64,000 nt of DNA from Phycisphaerales bacterium (GTDB lineage Bacteria > Planctomycetota > Phycisphaerae > Phycisphaerales > UBA1924), in assembly GCA_019744815.1 (NCBI GenBank), contig JAIEUA010000001.1, positions 186,001 to 250,000 of the forward strand, given 5' to 3'. Every line of letters starts with the position of its first letter. The first letter of the stretch is position 1. The translations under genes and the position numbers were made by a program. Positions 33,658 through 42,673 of this stretch are shown here, piece after piece. Below the pieces are notes generated by a model. The model did not search any database. It was not told the DNA's origin and was given only the letters and a program-made list of their open reading frames with translations.

Positions 33658-35526
33658 ATGACCCAGACCCCGCCGGCACGAACCACCCCGACCTCCCCGC
33701 GGCGGGGACAGGCCCTTCCAACCCTCCTCGCACATTCCGCTCGAAGCTCCGCTCTGGCCACGCTGCTCGTGTGTCTCGCCGGCTGCGCCTCCTCCATGGA
33801 CGAGGTCGACCGCCGCGTCGCCGAGATGCTCCAGAACAAGAACGCCGCCATCGAAGCCAACAAGGCACCCGAGCGCGCATACGCCGACCTCGAACGCGCC
33901 CCCAAGGACCCCGACGACCGCCGCCGCGCCCTCAAGACCACCCCCGCCACCACCAACCCCACCGCCGACACGCTCACCTACAAGGTGCAGGACGAGGCCC
34001 GCGACGTCTCCAAAAAGCTCGAGGGATACGCCGCGGGCGCGTACGGCAGCGACACCGCCGGCACCGGCCTGGAGGGCGCTCTCGAGCTCAACCTCGCCGG
34101 GGCCTGGCGCCAGACCCAGAAGACCGCCCGCGAGTACCTGAACAGCGAAGAGGACTACATCCTCGCCGTCATCCGCCTGCTCACCGAGCAGCACCGCTGG
34201 GAACCCCGGCTCTTCAACGACACCACCTTCACCGCCAACAACTCCTGGGACAACGGCGAGCCCACACCCGCCCTCAGCGTCATCAACACCCTCCGCGCCC
34301 AGAAACGCCTCCCCTACGGCGGACAGGTCGAAGCCTCTTGGATCACCAACGCCAGCCAGGACCTCCGCGAACAAGTCTCCGCCGGGTACACCCAATCCTC
34401 CTCGCTGGTCCTCTCCGCCAACGTCCCCTTGCTCCGCGGCTCGGGCAACGTCGCTCGCGAGCCACTCATCCAGGCCGAACGCGATCTCATCTACCAGGCC
34501 CGCACCTTCGAGCGCTTCCGCCGCAGCTTCCTCGTCAACATCGCCAACGACTACTTCCAGCTCATCCAGCTCCAGGCCCAGATCGCCAACCAAGAACGCT
34601 CCCTCAAGAGCCTCCGCCTCTTCCGCGACGGCACCCAGGCCCGCGTCGACGCCGGCCGCATCCCCGCCTTCAACGTCAGCATCGCCGAGAACGACGTGCT
34701 GAACGCGCAGGCCTCGCTCGCCAGCCTCCGCGAGCAGTACATCCTCCAGCTCGATCGCTTCAAGGTCCGACTGGGCCTCGACGTCGCCTCCAAGGTCATC
34801 ATCAAGCCCCTCGCCCTGGAGATCCCGCTCCCCGACACCACACTCGACGAGGCCACCCGGGCCGCGCTCGAGTACCGGCTGGATCTCCAGAACGCCCGTG
34901 ACCGCGTCGACGACGCCAAGCGGGGCGTCGACAACGCCGAGAACAACCTCCTCCCCGATCTCAACGTCGGCGGCCGCGCCACCGTCCCCACCGACACCGA
35001 CCGCGACGTCGGCGGCCTCTCCTTCAGCCCCCGCGACGCCACCGTCGAGGGCACCGCGACGCTCAGCCTCCCGCTCGACCGTCAGATCGAGAAGTACGGC
35101 CTGCGCCAGGCGACCATCGCGCTCCAGCAGCGGGCACGGGCCGCCGAGCAGCTCCGCGACAACGTCGTGGTCGGCGTCCGCGGCGCGCTGCGCAACATCG
35201 ACCTCGCGGCCTTCCAGTTCAAGCTCGCCGAGCAGCAGGTCGAGATCAACCGCCGCCGCCTCGAAGAGCAGCTCCTCAAGATCGACACCGTCGAGCCCCG
35301 CGACGTCGTCCAATCAGAGAACGACCTGCTCGCCGCCGAGAACCGGCGCGATCAGGCCAAGACCAATCTCCGCAACGCGGTGCTGAACTACCTGCTCGAG
35401 TCCGACCAATTGCGGGTCGCGCCCGACGGCATGTTCCAGCCGCTGCCGGGCATGCCCCAGGTCCCGGTCAAGGACAACCCCGCCAAGGTCGAGGAACGCC
35501 CGATGGGCGCCGCGATCGGTCGATAG
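33658..35526 (+). CDS. TolC-family outer-membrane lipoprotein
   Basis: 622 residues. An unusually long basic N-terminus (about 30 residues) precedes a lipobox-type signal (LATLLVCLAGCASS). Two OEP repeats follow: LSVINTLRAQKRLPYGGQVEASW, then FLVNIANDYFQLIQLQAQIANQE and SIAENDVLNAQASLASLREQYILQLDRFKVRLGL, and the second repeat LEYRLDLQNARDRVDDAKRGVDNAEN to ENRRDQAKTNLRNAVLNYLLESDQLRV. This is the coiled-coil/beta-barrel plan of TolC channels for efflux or type I secretion. The inner-membrane partners are not adjacent. The closest relatives may be longer-helix planctomycete forms. Confidence 0.9.
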   Translation: MTQTPPARTTPTSPRRGQALPTLLAHSARSSALATLLVCLAGCASSMDEVDRRVAEMLQNKNAAIEANKAPERAYADLERAPKDPDDRRRALKTTPATTNPTADTLTYKVQDEARDVSKKLEGYAAGAYGSDTAGTGLEGALELNLAGAWRQTQKTAREYLNSEEDYILAVIRLLTEQHRWEPRLFNDTTFTANNSWDNGEPTPALSVINTLRAQKRLPYGGQVEASWITNASQDLREQVSAGYTQSSSLVLSANVPLLRGSGNVAREPLIQAERDLIYQARTFERFRRSFLVNIANDYFQLIQLQAQIANQERSLKSLRLFRDGTQARVDAGRIPAFNVSIAENDVLNAQASLASLREQYILQLDRFKVRLGLDVASKVIIKPLALEIPLPDTTLDEATRAALEYRLDLQNARDRVDDAKRGVDNAENNLLPDLNVGGRATVPTDTDRDVGGLSFSPRDATVEGTATLSLPLDRQIEKYGLRQATIALQQRARAAEQLRDNVVVGVRGALRNIDLAAFQFKLAEQQVEINRRRLEEQLLKIDTVEPRDVVQSENDLLAAENRRDQAKTNLRNAVLNYLLESDQLRVAPDGMFQPLPGMPQVPVKDNPAKVEERPMGAAIGR

Positions 35527-35572
35527 CGCTCGTGCTGTTGATGAGGCCTCTTCTCGCGTCCGCGGCGACGAG

Positions 35573-37333
35573 CTATTTCTTCGCCCGCTTGTCGCTCTGC
35601 GTCGCGACGTGATCCAGCGCACGGATCGTCGCGCCGGCTTTGTCCAAGAGGTCCCGCAGCGTCTCGGCCGCCGCGATCGATTGCTGCAGCAAGGGCTCCG
35701 CCAACGCCGCGGGCTTGGCGTCCGGCCCAAACCGAACACCCAACTCGGCCGCCAGCTTCTCCGCGTTCTCGTTCAGGCGCATCAGGTGCTCGCCCAGGCG
35801 CGAGGTGTACTCGTGGAACGCCTGCGCGTCCGCTCGCAGTTGATCGATCCGACCCTCCACCGTCCGCTCGATCTCCTTCGCGGCGGCGCGGCTGGTGGCG
35901 ACGGCCCGCTCCAATCCCTCGGTCTGCTGCAGCAGCAAGTCGATCTTGTCCGCGCCCTCGAGGATCGCCTTGTCGATCCCCCGACGCGCCACTTCCACCT
36001 GCTGCTCCAGCGTCGCGAACTCGCCCGCCTTGGCCACCATCCGGTCGTGCACCCGGGACGCGTGCTCCACCATCGGCGCCAGTCCGGGGAAACCCGTCGC
36101 CTCTCCCGGCGGCAGGCCCAGCTTCACCGAGTCCTGCGGCCCCAGCAAACTCGCCGCCGCCCGGCACAGTTGCTCCAGCCTCTGCATCCCCGGCCCGCTC
36201 GCGACCTCGACCTCAACGCGGGCCCGGCGGATGCGCTTGTCGAGCTCGCGCACGTCGCGATCAACCTGCTCGTGCAGCGGCGCCAACCGCTGCTCCATGC
36301 CGTTGACCATGTCGTCGAGCTTCTGTTGGATCTGGCGCTCGCGGTCGAGGATCGCGCCCTCCCGGGCCGCGGCATCGGCCTGGCGCTGCTCGCTGCGGCG
36401 CTCGATCTCGCTCGCCTGCTCGCGCAGCTCGTCGAGCTTCACCCGCATCGCCCGCTCGGCCTCTTCGATCTGCTTCGAGGCCTCGCGCTGCTGGGTCTCC
36501 AGGGCGCGCCGGTTCTCGTCCCCGATCGCCTCGGCCGCTCGCCGCGCCTCGTCCAGCTTGCCCTCGATCGTCGCCTGCAGCTGGATCACCGTCCGCTGAT
36601 GGTCCACCACCGCGTCCAGGGCCGCACGCTCGCGGGCCTCGATCTGCTGCATCACCGCCGACTCGGCCTTGGACAAGCGCTCGATCAGCTCACCGTGCAG
36701 CGTCGCCAGCGAGTCCGCCGCGGCCTTCTCCCGCTCCTCGATCTTCCGCAGCGTCGCCTCGTGGGCCGCCTGCAGATCTCCCAACCGCGCCCCGACGAAC
36801 GCCTCGAACTCCTCGCCCGCCCGGGTGATGTCCCGCTCACGCCCCTCGATCCGCGCGATCGATCGCTCCACCGTCTGGCGGCACAGGGCCTCGACCTCGT
36901 CCGCCTTCGCGCTCACCAGCCCCGTCAATATCTGCCGAATCTGCTCGGCCAGAGCTTCGGGGTCGGCCGTCAGCTTCGTGACGTCCTGAGCCACCTGCTC
37001 CGCACGGCTCACCCGCGACTCGAGCGAGGGCAGCACCTTCAGCGCCGCCTCCAGCCTTGTCTGCAGGTCGCGTGAGATCGTCTGCACGCCCTCGCGCAGC
37101 GACTTGATCTCCGTGCTCGTGGTCTCCAGCGTCCGGCCGTGCCCGCTCGCCTCGCGGATCAACTGCTGCAGCGTCGCCGAGTATTCCTCGAACGTGCGCT
37201 TATCGACGACTCGCGGCGAGAGGAAGATGTCCGCGACCGCACTCTCCGGCCCCGCCAGAGGTTTGCGCGCAGCGGTGCCGAACCCACTTCCAAGCGCGGT
37301 CCCCGCGACATTGGTGGCCGGAGCCTGAGACAT
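35573..37333 (-). CDS. Large coiled-coil protein, unknown function
   Basis: 586 residues, almost wholly helical and charged, with heptad-rich stretches such as EKAAADSLATLHGELIERLSK and QREASKQIEEAERAMRVKLDEL. There is no signal peptide or membrane segment, so it is probably cytoplasmic. A conserved-looking N-terminal segment (SAVADIFLSPRVVDKRTFEEYSATLQQLI) and a C-terminal cap (FGPDAKPAALAEPLLQQSI) bracket the coil. It could be structural or chemoreceptor-adaptor-like, but nothing in the sequence decides this. GATACC lies six bases upstream of the ATG. Convergent to the TolC-like gene with a 46-bp gap. Confidence 0.75.
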   Translation of the reverse strand: MSQAPATNVAGTALGSGFGTAARKPLAGPESAVADIFLSPRVVDKRTFEEYSATLQQLIREASGHGRTLETTSTEIKSLREGVQTISRDLQTRLEAALKVLPSLESRVSRAEQVAQDVTKLTADPEALAEQIRQILTGLVSAKADEVEALCRQTVERSIARIEGRERDITRAGEEFEAFVGARLGDLQAAHEATLRKIEEREKAAADSLATLHGELIERLSKAESAVMQQIEARERAALDAVVDHQRTVIQLQATIEGKLDEARRAAEAIGDENRRALETQQREASKQIEEAERAMRVKLDELREQASEIERRSEQRQADAAAREGAILDRERQIQQKLDDMVNGMEQRLAPLHEQVDRDVRELDKRIRRARVEVEVASGPGMQRLEQLCRAAASLLGPQDSVKLGLPPGEATGFPGLAPMVEHASRVHDRMVAKAGEFATLEQQVEVARRGIDKAILEGADKIDLLLQQTEGLERAVATSRAAAKEIERTVEGRIDQLRADAQAFHEYTSRLGEHLMRLNENAEKLAAELGVRFGPDAKPAALAEPLLQQSIAAAETLRDLLDKAGATIRALDHVATQSDKRAKK

Positions 37334-37418
37334 CGCGAAGGTATCGGCAGGCTCTGCGCCGACGCATCAGATTTTCGGACCTTGGCCGGTTCGCCACCGG
37401 CTCGCCCACATCGCCGGC

Positions 37419-38150
37419 TCATCCGCGGCGACGACGGGCCGCCACCAGCCCCACGCCCAAAAGGGCCAGAGATCCGGGAGTCGGAATCACGAAGGTGATG
37501 TCGTCGAAGCCGACCGCGTCGGTCACGCCGCCGCCGAGCGGGCGGGAGATGGTGATCCGATCGAACGCCGCGTCACCGATGATCCCAAAGTACCCGACCG
37601 AGCCGCCGCGGATGTCTTGGCTCTGCAGGGCGGTCACGAGGTCAAAGGTCTGGGCGTTGGGGCCGCTGCCCAGGGTGACGAGCAACGAGGGCGGGTTCTT
37701 GCTGGTGTCGAACCAGTCCATCGCGTCGGTCCAGGTGAAGCCGATGGCCAGGATGGGCTGGTTGAAGGTCAGGGTCAGCACGTCGCTGGCGTCGTCGGCC
37801 TCGGTGTAGATGAACCGCGAGCCGTGGGTGCCGAAGGCCTGATTGAACGCGGTGTCGCGGATCTCGCCGCGGGGCCCGACGGCGTTGGCGGTCTGCCCGC
37901 CCGTGAAGTTGATCGCGGCGGGGAGCACGCCGTTGGTGTTGGACTCGACGTCGCTGTAGTGCTGCGTGCCCAGACCGGCGATCGCGGTCAGGAAGTCCTT
38001 GCGGGCCTGATCGGTGCTGGGGGTGGTGGTCAACGGGAAGACAAAGCCGTCGTTGTTGTCGATGCCGCGATAGACGCTGGCGGCGGAGGCGGTCATGGTC
38101 AAGGCGGAACCAGTGAGGGCCACCAGAACGAGGGCGGACGAGCGGATCAT
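37419..38150 (-). CDS. PEP-CTERM-type secreted protein
   Basis: 243 residues from the ATG at 38150, preceded by GGAG. Signal peptide MIRSSALVLVALTGSALTMTASAAS. The middle resembles the beta-rich extracellular domain of PEP-CTERM proteins with a 'temperature-of-date' style core: TEADDASDVLTLTFNQPILAIGF and AAFDRITISRPLGGGVTDAVGFDDI. The C-terminus VIPTPGSLALLGVGLVAARRRRG is the sorting tail: proline motif, hydrophobic stretch and arginines. Probably exported and processed by an exosortase; the exosortase is outside the window. Confidence 0.88.
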   Translation of the reverse strand: MIRSSALVLVALTGSALTMTASAASVYRGIDNNDGFVFPLTTTPSTDQARKDFLTAIAGLGTQHYSDVESNTNGVLPAAINFTGGQTANAVGPRGEIRDTAFNQAFGTHGSRFIYTEADDASDVLTLTFNQPILAIGFTWTDAMDWFDTSKNPPSLLVTLGSGPNAQTFDLVTALQSQDIRGGSVGYFGIIGDAAFDRITISRPLGGGVTDAVGFDDITFVIPTPGSLALLGVGLVAARRRRG

Positions 38151-38387
38151 GCAAAGCTCCAAAGGTTGCGTAGGTCCAATATGCAACGCTTCCTTGGACA
38201 TGCCAGTGAACTCGGGGTGCACCCCGAACAGTTATCAGACACGATCGGTCACCGCACGATTCCCCATTTCCGCCTGATTCAACGGGTTCTGGTTCGAGTT
38301 TGCTGACGCCGCCTGTACACTCAAAATCGAGTCCATCGCGATCGCCGCGGCTCGGTGTCCGCGGCGCGATCGCTCAGGGGAGAGGCC

Positions 38388-39518
38388 ATGCAGATTCGTC
38401 ACCTCGTCGCCGCGTCGGTTTCGGCGTTGCTCAGCGCCGCAGCCCTCGCCCAGCCGTTCCAGATCGTGACCACGATCGCCCCGCCCTTCAGCATCCCCAA
38501 GCCCCAGTGGCGCGACGTGCTGCGCTTCTCGCTCCCCGGCTCGGGCGGAGCGTTCAGCTCACTCACCAACATCCCCAACGGCTCGGTCAACGACCCCGTG
38601 GGTGTCGCCTTCCGCACGCCGACGGATCTGTTCATCGGTAACCGCCACGGCAACGGCGTCGAGCCCGGCTCCATCAGCCGCTTCCAGCTCACCAACAACG
38701 GCACGACGGCGACGCTCGCGAACACCTACACGCAACCGGGACTGGTGGGCGTGCACGAGATCTGCTTTAACCCAGTGACCAAGGAACTGTTCGCCGCCGC
38801 CGTCTTTGACGGGATCTGGCGCTGGAAGGTGGACACGCTCGGCATCGTCGATCCCAACGGCTCGTTCGCCCGGGGCCGCCCGTGGCGCGGCGTCTGCGTC
38901 GAGGCGAGCGGCACCTATCTCTACTCCACGGCGTTCAGCTCCACCGTCTTCCGCTTCCGCATCAACGCCGACGGCTCCATGACCGAGCTGGCGTCGCAGA
39001 ACCTCGTCGGTGCCAGCAACCTCCACTTCTTCGCCCTCGGGCCCAAGAAGGGCGAGATCTACGTCGCCGACATCGCCGCCGGCAAGGTCTTCCGCCTCCG
39101 CTCCAACGCCGACGGCAGCCTCACCCAGCTCCAGGCCATCACGTCCACGAACGCCATCGACTGCGCCTTCAGCCCCGACGGGCAGGAGATGTTCGTCGCC
39201 AAGCACATCACCGGCGGCATCGACCGGTTCAACTACAACGCCGGCACCGACACCTGGGTCTACTCCAGCACCGTCGCCACCGACTCGCTCGGCGGCTTCG
39301 CCACCTACGTCCCCGCGATCTGCCCGGCCGACCTGACCGGCGAGGGCTTCGTCGACGACTCGGACTTCCAGGTCTTCGCCCAGGCGTACAACATCCTCGA
39401 CTGCGCCGACGGCGCGATGCCGCAGGGCTGCCCGGCGGACCTCAATCTCGACGGGTTTGTCGACGACAGCGACTTTGTGATCTTTGTAATCGCTTACAAC
39501 GAACTGATCTGTTCGTAA
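38388..39518 (+). CDS. Secreted beta-propeller-like protein with GC-type dockerin C-terminus
   Basis: 376 residues from the ATG at 38388. Signal peptide LVAASVSALLSAAALAQ. The body looks like a propeller or SMP-30-like fold (GVAFRTPTDLFIGNRHG, VHEICFNPVTKELFAAA, IYVADIAAGKVFRLRSN). The C-terminal 65 residues are two Ca-binding dockerin-like loops (CPADLTGEGFVDDSDFQVFAQAYN and CPADLNLDGFVDDSDFVIFVIAYN) ending in LICS. This C-terminal domain recurs in two other proteins here. TACACT at 38316-38321 could be the -10, with a TTCGAG-like -35, leaving a 66-base leader. Confidence 0.85.
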   Translation: MQIRHLVAASVSALLSAAALAQPFQIVTTIAPPFSIPKPQWRDVLRFSLPGSGGAFSSLTNIPNGSVNDPVGVAFRTPTDLFIGNRHGNGVEPGSISRFQLTNNGTTATLANTYTQPGLVGVHEICFNPVTKELFAAAVFDGIWRWKVDTLGIVDPNGSFARGRPWRGVCVEASGTYLYSTAFSSTVFRFRINADGSMTELASQNLVGASNLHFFALGPKKGEIYVADIAAGKVFRLRSNADGSLTQLQAITSTNAIDCAFSPDGQEMFVAKHITGGIDRFNYNAGTDTWVYSSTVATDSLGGFATYVPAICPADLTGEGFVDDSDFQVFAQAYNILDCADGAMPQGCPADLNLDGFVDDSDFVIFVIAYNELICS

Positions 39519-39683
39519 GCCGAACCACTCTCGTTCGGTATCCGATCAAAACATCCGTATTTCTCTCTGGATAGTTTTGCGTATCGGCGATCCTGCGCGA
39601 TAATGAAGTCCAACGGCGTCGGCTGCGGGGTCTGATGCCGGGGGATTTCAGTCATCCCGCTGGCCCTTGAGAGAGTCCAACTC

Positions 39684-40658
39684 ATGATGCGCAACTTCTG
39701 TATCGTCGCCGCCCTCGGCGCGGCCGTCGCCCCGCTATCGCTCGCTCAGACGCTCACCCACGGCGACGCGACGTTCTCGCTGATCCCCAATCCGCCCTTC
39801 AGCAGCTCGCTGCCGGACACCAACTTCAAAACCGACCCCACCAGCGGCGACTACATGAGCAAGTACTCGTGGTCGTACCGCACCCAGTTCAACAACCAGA
39901 ACAGCCTCATGAGCAAGCTGGACAACCCGGTGGTCTTCACCAGCGGGAACCTCTGCCGCATGACCTGGACCAACGCCGGCCCCGCGCCCGCCGGTCAGGA
40001 ACGCTTCAACGCCGAGCTGACCATCACGCTCGTCGACGGCGCGAACCCCAAGCAGGCACGCCTCTTCAGCGTCATGAAGTTCCAGAGCGCCGCCAACAGC
40101 CCGGTCGTCTATCAGATCTTCAACCTCAACGACATCGACATGCCCGGCGGCACTCCCAACCCCCAGACCGACGACAGCGTGCTGTTCATCTCCCCCGGCG
40201 AAGCCGTCTTCTCCGAACAAGCCTCCTTTGAGAACGCGATCGCGGTCACCAACACCAACTCGGCTCACGAGGCCAACAACGGCTTCACGCTCCGCAACAA
40301 AACCTCCAGCGGCTCGTTTGATCTCACCAACGTCGACGGCCCCGTCACCGGCGACGGCAGCAGCGCGTTCCAGTGGACCGCCCCGCTCGGCCCGGGTGAG
40401 GAGTTCACGATCTGTTCCGGCATCGCCATCAACCAGGACTCGTATCCGCAGAACCCGTGCATCGCCGACGTGAACTTCGATCACGTCGTCGACGACCTCG
40501 ACTTCCAGACCTTTGTGATCGCGTACAACGATCTGCTCTGCCCCGGCAGCGGCCCCAGCCGCCCGTTCTGCCTGTCGGACCTCAACGACGACAACGTGGT
40601 CGACGACCTTGATTTCCAGGTCTTTGTCCTGCAGTACAACACGTTGGTCTGCCCGTAA
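39684..40658 (+). CDS. Secreted protein with GC-type dockerin C-terminus
   Basis: 324 residues; the second ATG (39687) is an equally possible start. Signal peptide FCIVAALGAAVAPLSLAQ. The body is Asn/Thr-rich and beta-like, with no catalytic motif I recognise. The C-terminal 65 residues hold two dockerin-like loops (IADVNFDHVVDDLDFQTFVIAYN and LSDLNDDNVVDDLDFQVFVLQYN), ending in LVCP. The gene follows the other dockerin protein by 165 bp on the same strand and is closed by an intrinsic terminator. Confidence 0.83.
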   Translation: MMRNFCIVAALGAAVAPLSLAQTLTHGDATFSLIPNPPFSSSLPDTNFKTDPTSGDYMSKYSWSYRTQFNNQNSLMSKLDNPVVFTSGNLCRMTWTNAGPAPAGQERFNAELTITLVDGANPKQARLFSVMKFQSAANSPVVYQIFNLNDIDMPGGTPNPQTDDSVLFISPGEAVFSEQASFENAIAVTNTNSAHEANNGFTLRNKTSSGSFDLTNVDGPVTGDGSSAFQWTAPLGPGEEFTICSGIAINQDSYPQNPCIADVNFDHVVDDLDFQTFVIAYNDLLCPGSGPSRPFCLSDLNDDNVVDDLDFQVFVLQYNTLVCP

Positions 40659-40670
40659 GCTCCATCCACG

Positions 40671-40699
40671 AAAAGCCCCCGCTCTCGCGGGGGCTTTTT
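40671..40699 (+). terminator. Intrinsic terminator
   Basis: Perfect stem AAAAGCCCCCGC / GCGGGGGCTTTTT with a TCTC loop, 12 bp after the dockerin-protein stop. The flanking A and T runs also make it usable for the convergent gene. Confidence 0.9.
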
Positions 40700-40722
40700 C
40701 ATGCGCTCGTTGTTCAACCAAC

Positions 40723-42471
40723 TTACTTGCTCGGCTCGGTCGTCGAACCCAGCCACACACCGCGGCAGAACAGCGCCAACTGCTGATCCGCCAGCGACGG
40801 CTCGTCCTTGTCAGGGATCCGCGACAGCATCGCCTCGATCCCACGCTCCACACCCGACCGATCCCCGAGCTGGAACGAGAAGTACGCGTAGATCAGACCC
40901 GCGTCGCGCACCGGCTGCAGCCCCAACGCGCCCAGCGCCTTAGCGTTCAGGCTCATCCGCGTCTCCAGGTCCGCCTTGATCACCCGGGCCCGCTCGTCGG
41001 TGCTCACCAATTCCTTGGCGTAGCGAACGCCAGCCACCTCGGGGTGCGCCGAGAGCAGGTCCCGCAGGTTGTTCCCCGCCGACACGAACAACCCGCCGCT
41101 GATCTGAGCGTGGGTCCGCGCCGCCTGGGCCGCCACGTCACCGGGGCGCAGGGTCATAGCTCGCGCGAATTTCTCCTCGGCGGCGAAGAACTGGTTCCGA
41201 CTCATGAGCGCCTCGCCCTGCTTCATCGCCTGGATGAACGCGCTCGCATCGACCGCGTCGGGCTTGATGAAGCGCGCACCCTGCTCGCCCGAGTCGCGGA
41301 TCAGGTCCGTCACGCTCTTGTCGACCAGGGGCACCAGCTTCCCGCTCATGTCGTACCGCATCCCCGCCGGCGGCTTGCCCAGGCCCGGGGGCGTCGGACC
41401 GGTCTTGCTGGCAGACTTAGGCCCGCCGGTGCGATCACTCAGGGAGTCCTTCAGATCCTCGATGTCCCGCAGCCACTTGGGCTTGCCGATGTCGGCCGCT
41501 TCCTTGGGAGTGGTCGCGCCGGGCTCGCTGGGCGTATTGCCGGGGGGCGTAGTGCCGGAGGGCGTTGCCGTTCTCGATCCCGGAGCCGTTTCGCCGGTCT
41601 CGGGGATCATCGCCTTGCCGCGCTCCGCCAGTCGCCGCGCGAGCGAGTCGTAGATCGTGACCTCTTTGGCCGCCCGGGCCGCCGCCTCGGCCTTGGCCGA
41701 TTCCGGCCCGCCCGCCGCGGCCGAGCGTGGGTCCGGCGCCGCGAGCTCCTCGGGTTTCGCGCCCACCTGCTGACTTCCCACCGGTTGATTCCCCACCGGT
41801 TGATTCAGCGGCGAGCTGACTTCCCGCCGCACCGGCTGCATGCCCAGAAGCGGCGACGCCACCACCGCAAAGCTCCTGCCGCTGTCATCCAATCCCTGGC
41901 CGACGATCGAGGGCCGGAGCGACAGCGAGGTGCTGTACGAAGCGGTTGAACGCAGCGTGCCGCCGGGCCTGGATGAATCGCTGAGCCACGAGGGCTTGCG
42001 CTCGATCCCGCTGGACTGAGAGAACCCGGTCACCCCGCCGCCGGTGCTGCCCGAATCCCGGGCGACGAACCCGGCGCCGGTGAGGCTCGAGCCCCGGGTG
42101 CTGCCGCCGGTGGTGAGGGCGAACTGATACTGGAGCGCCTCGGTGCCGCGGATGCCCTGACCGGCGAGGCCGGAGTAATAGGAATCGCGCCGGAAGTTGT
42201 AGAGCGAATCGCTGCCGAGCGAGCCCATGAACTGGCTGGAGTCCCGCAGGGTGCTGGACCTCTGCGAGCTGCCGGGCGCGTTGCCAAAGACAATCGCGTT
42301 GCGGAACCGGGCGGCGTCCTTGTCCCACCCTTTGTTCACCGGCCCTTTGCTGGCGTCGTACTTGTTGGTGTTCTTCTGCAAGCCGCGGCCGTCGCCGAGC
42401 GCGTTCTGAGCCGAGGCCGAGGACGCCAGGCCGGCGGTGAGGGCGAGGATGGTGCAAACGCGAATCAACAT
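40723..42471 (-). CDS. Large secreted protein with C-terminal TPR-like region
   Basis: 582 residues. Signal peptide ILALTAGLASSASAQ. The first 250 residues are low complexity, Ser/Gly/Gln-rich, with a short repeat (NQPVGNQPVGSQQVG). About residues 280-360 are a Pro/Thr/Gly-rich linker. The C-terminal 200 residues are helical and TPR-like (MKQGEALMSRNQFFAAEEKFARAMTLRPGDVAAQAARTHAQI, then DAGLIYAYFSFQLGDRSGVERGI). It is likely an exported scaffold. The start follows GGAGAG, and TATACC is found some 25 bp upstream. Confidence 0.75.
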   Translation of the reverse strand: MLIRVCTILALTAGLASSASAQNALGDGRGLQKNTNKYDASKGPVNKGWDKDAARFRNAIVFGNAPGSSQRSSTLRDSSQFMGSLGSDSLYNFRRDSYYSGLAGQGIRGTEALQYQFALTTGGSTRGSSLTGAGFVARDSGSTGGGVTGFSQSSGIERKPSWLSDSSRPGGTLRSTASYSTSLSLRPSIVGQGLDDSGRSFAVVASPLLGMQPVRREVSSPLNQPVGNQPVGSQQVGAKPEELAAPDPRSAAAGGPESAKAEAAARAAKEVTIYDSLARRLAERGKAMIPETGETAPGSRTATPSGTTPPGNTPSEPGATTPKEAADIGKPKWLRDIEDLKDSLSDRTGGPKSASKTGPTPPGLGKPPAGMRYDMSGKLVPLVDKSVTDLIRDSGEQGARFIKPDAVDASAFIQAMKQGEALMSRNQFFAAEEKFARAMTLRPGDVAAQAARTHAQISGGLFVSAGNNLRDLLSAHPEVAGVRYAKELVSTDERARVIKADLETRMSLNAKALGALGLQPVRDAGLIYAYFSFQLGDRSGVERGIEAMLSRIPDKDEPSLADQQLALFCRGVWLGSTTEPSK

Positions 42472-42538
42472 GGTGCTCTCCTGACACTGGTATATCGGAT
42501 GGGGGAAGGGGAGGTTCGTGGTATTCGTGCCGTTCGCG

Positions 42539-42610
42539 CCAGTGGGACCGGCCTCCGGCCGGTCGAGAGAGGCGTGCGTCCGCCGACCGGCCGGAGGCCG
42601 GTCCCACTGG
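42539..42610. repeat. Perfect 27-bp inverted repeat upstream of metG
   Basis: The left arm starts CCAGTGGGACCGGCCTCCGG and the right arm ends CGGAGGCCGGTCCCACTGG, with an 18-base loop. A further half-arm (GGCGGAGGCCGGTCC) follows at 42647-42661, touching the metG -10 hexamer. A related half copy sits at 16571. Confidence 0.85.
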
Positions 42611-42661
42611 TGAACAGGCGGGTCCCAGCGGCGCGGCGGTCAGTCCGGCGGAGGCCGGTCC

Positions 42662-42667
42662 TACGCT
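42662..42667 (+). promoter_or_regulatory. -10-like TACGCT six bases before metG
   Basis: TACGCT, GGGTCG, ATG. The palindromic repeat ends right at the hexamer; no SD. Confidence 0.5.
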
Positions 42668-42673
42668 GGGTCG

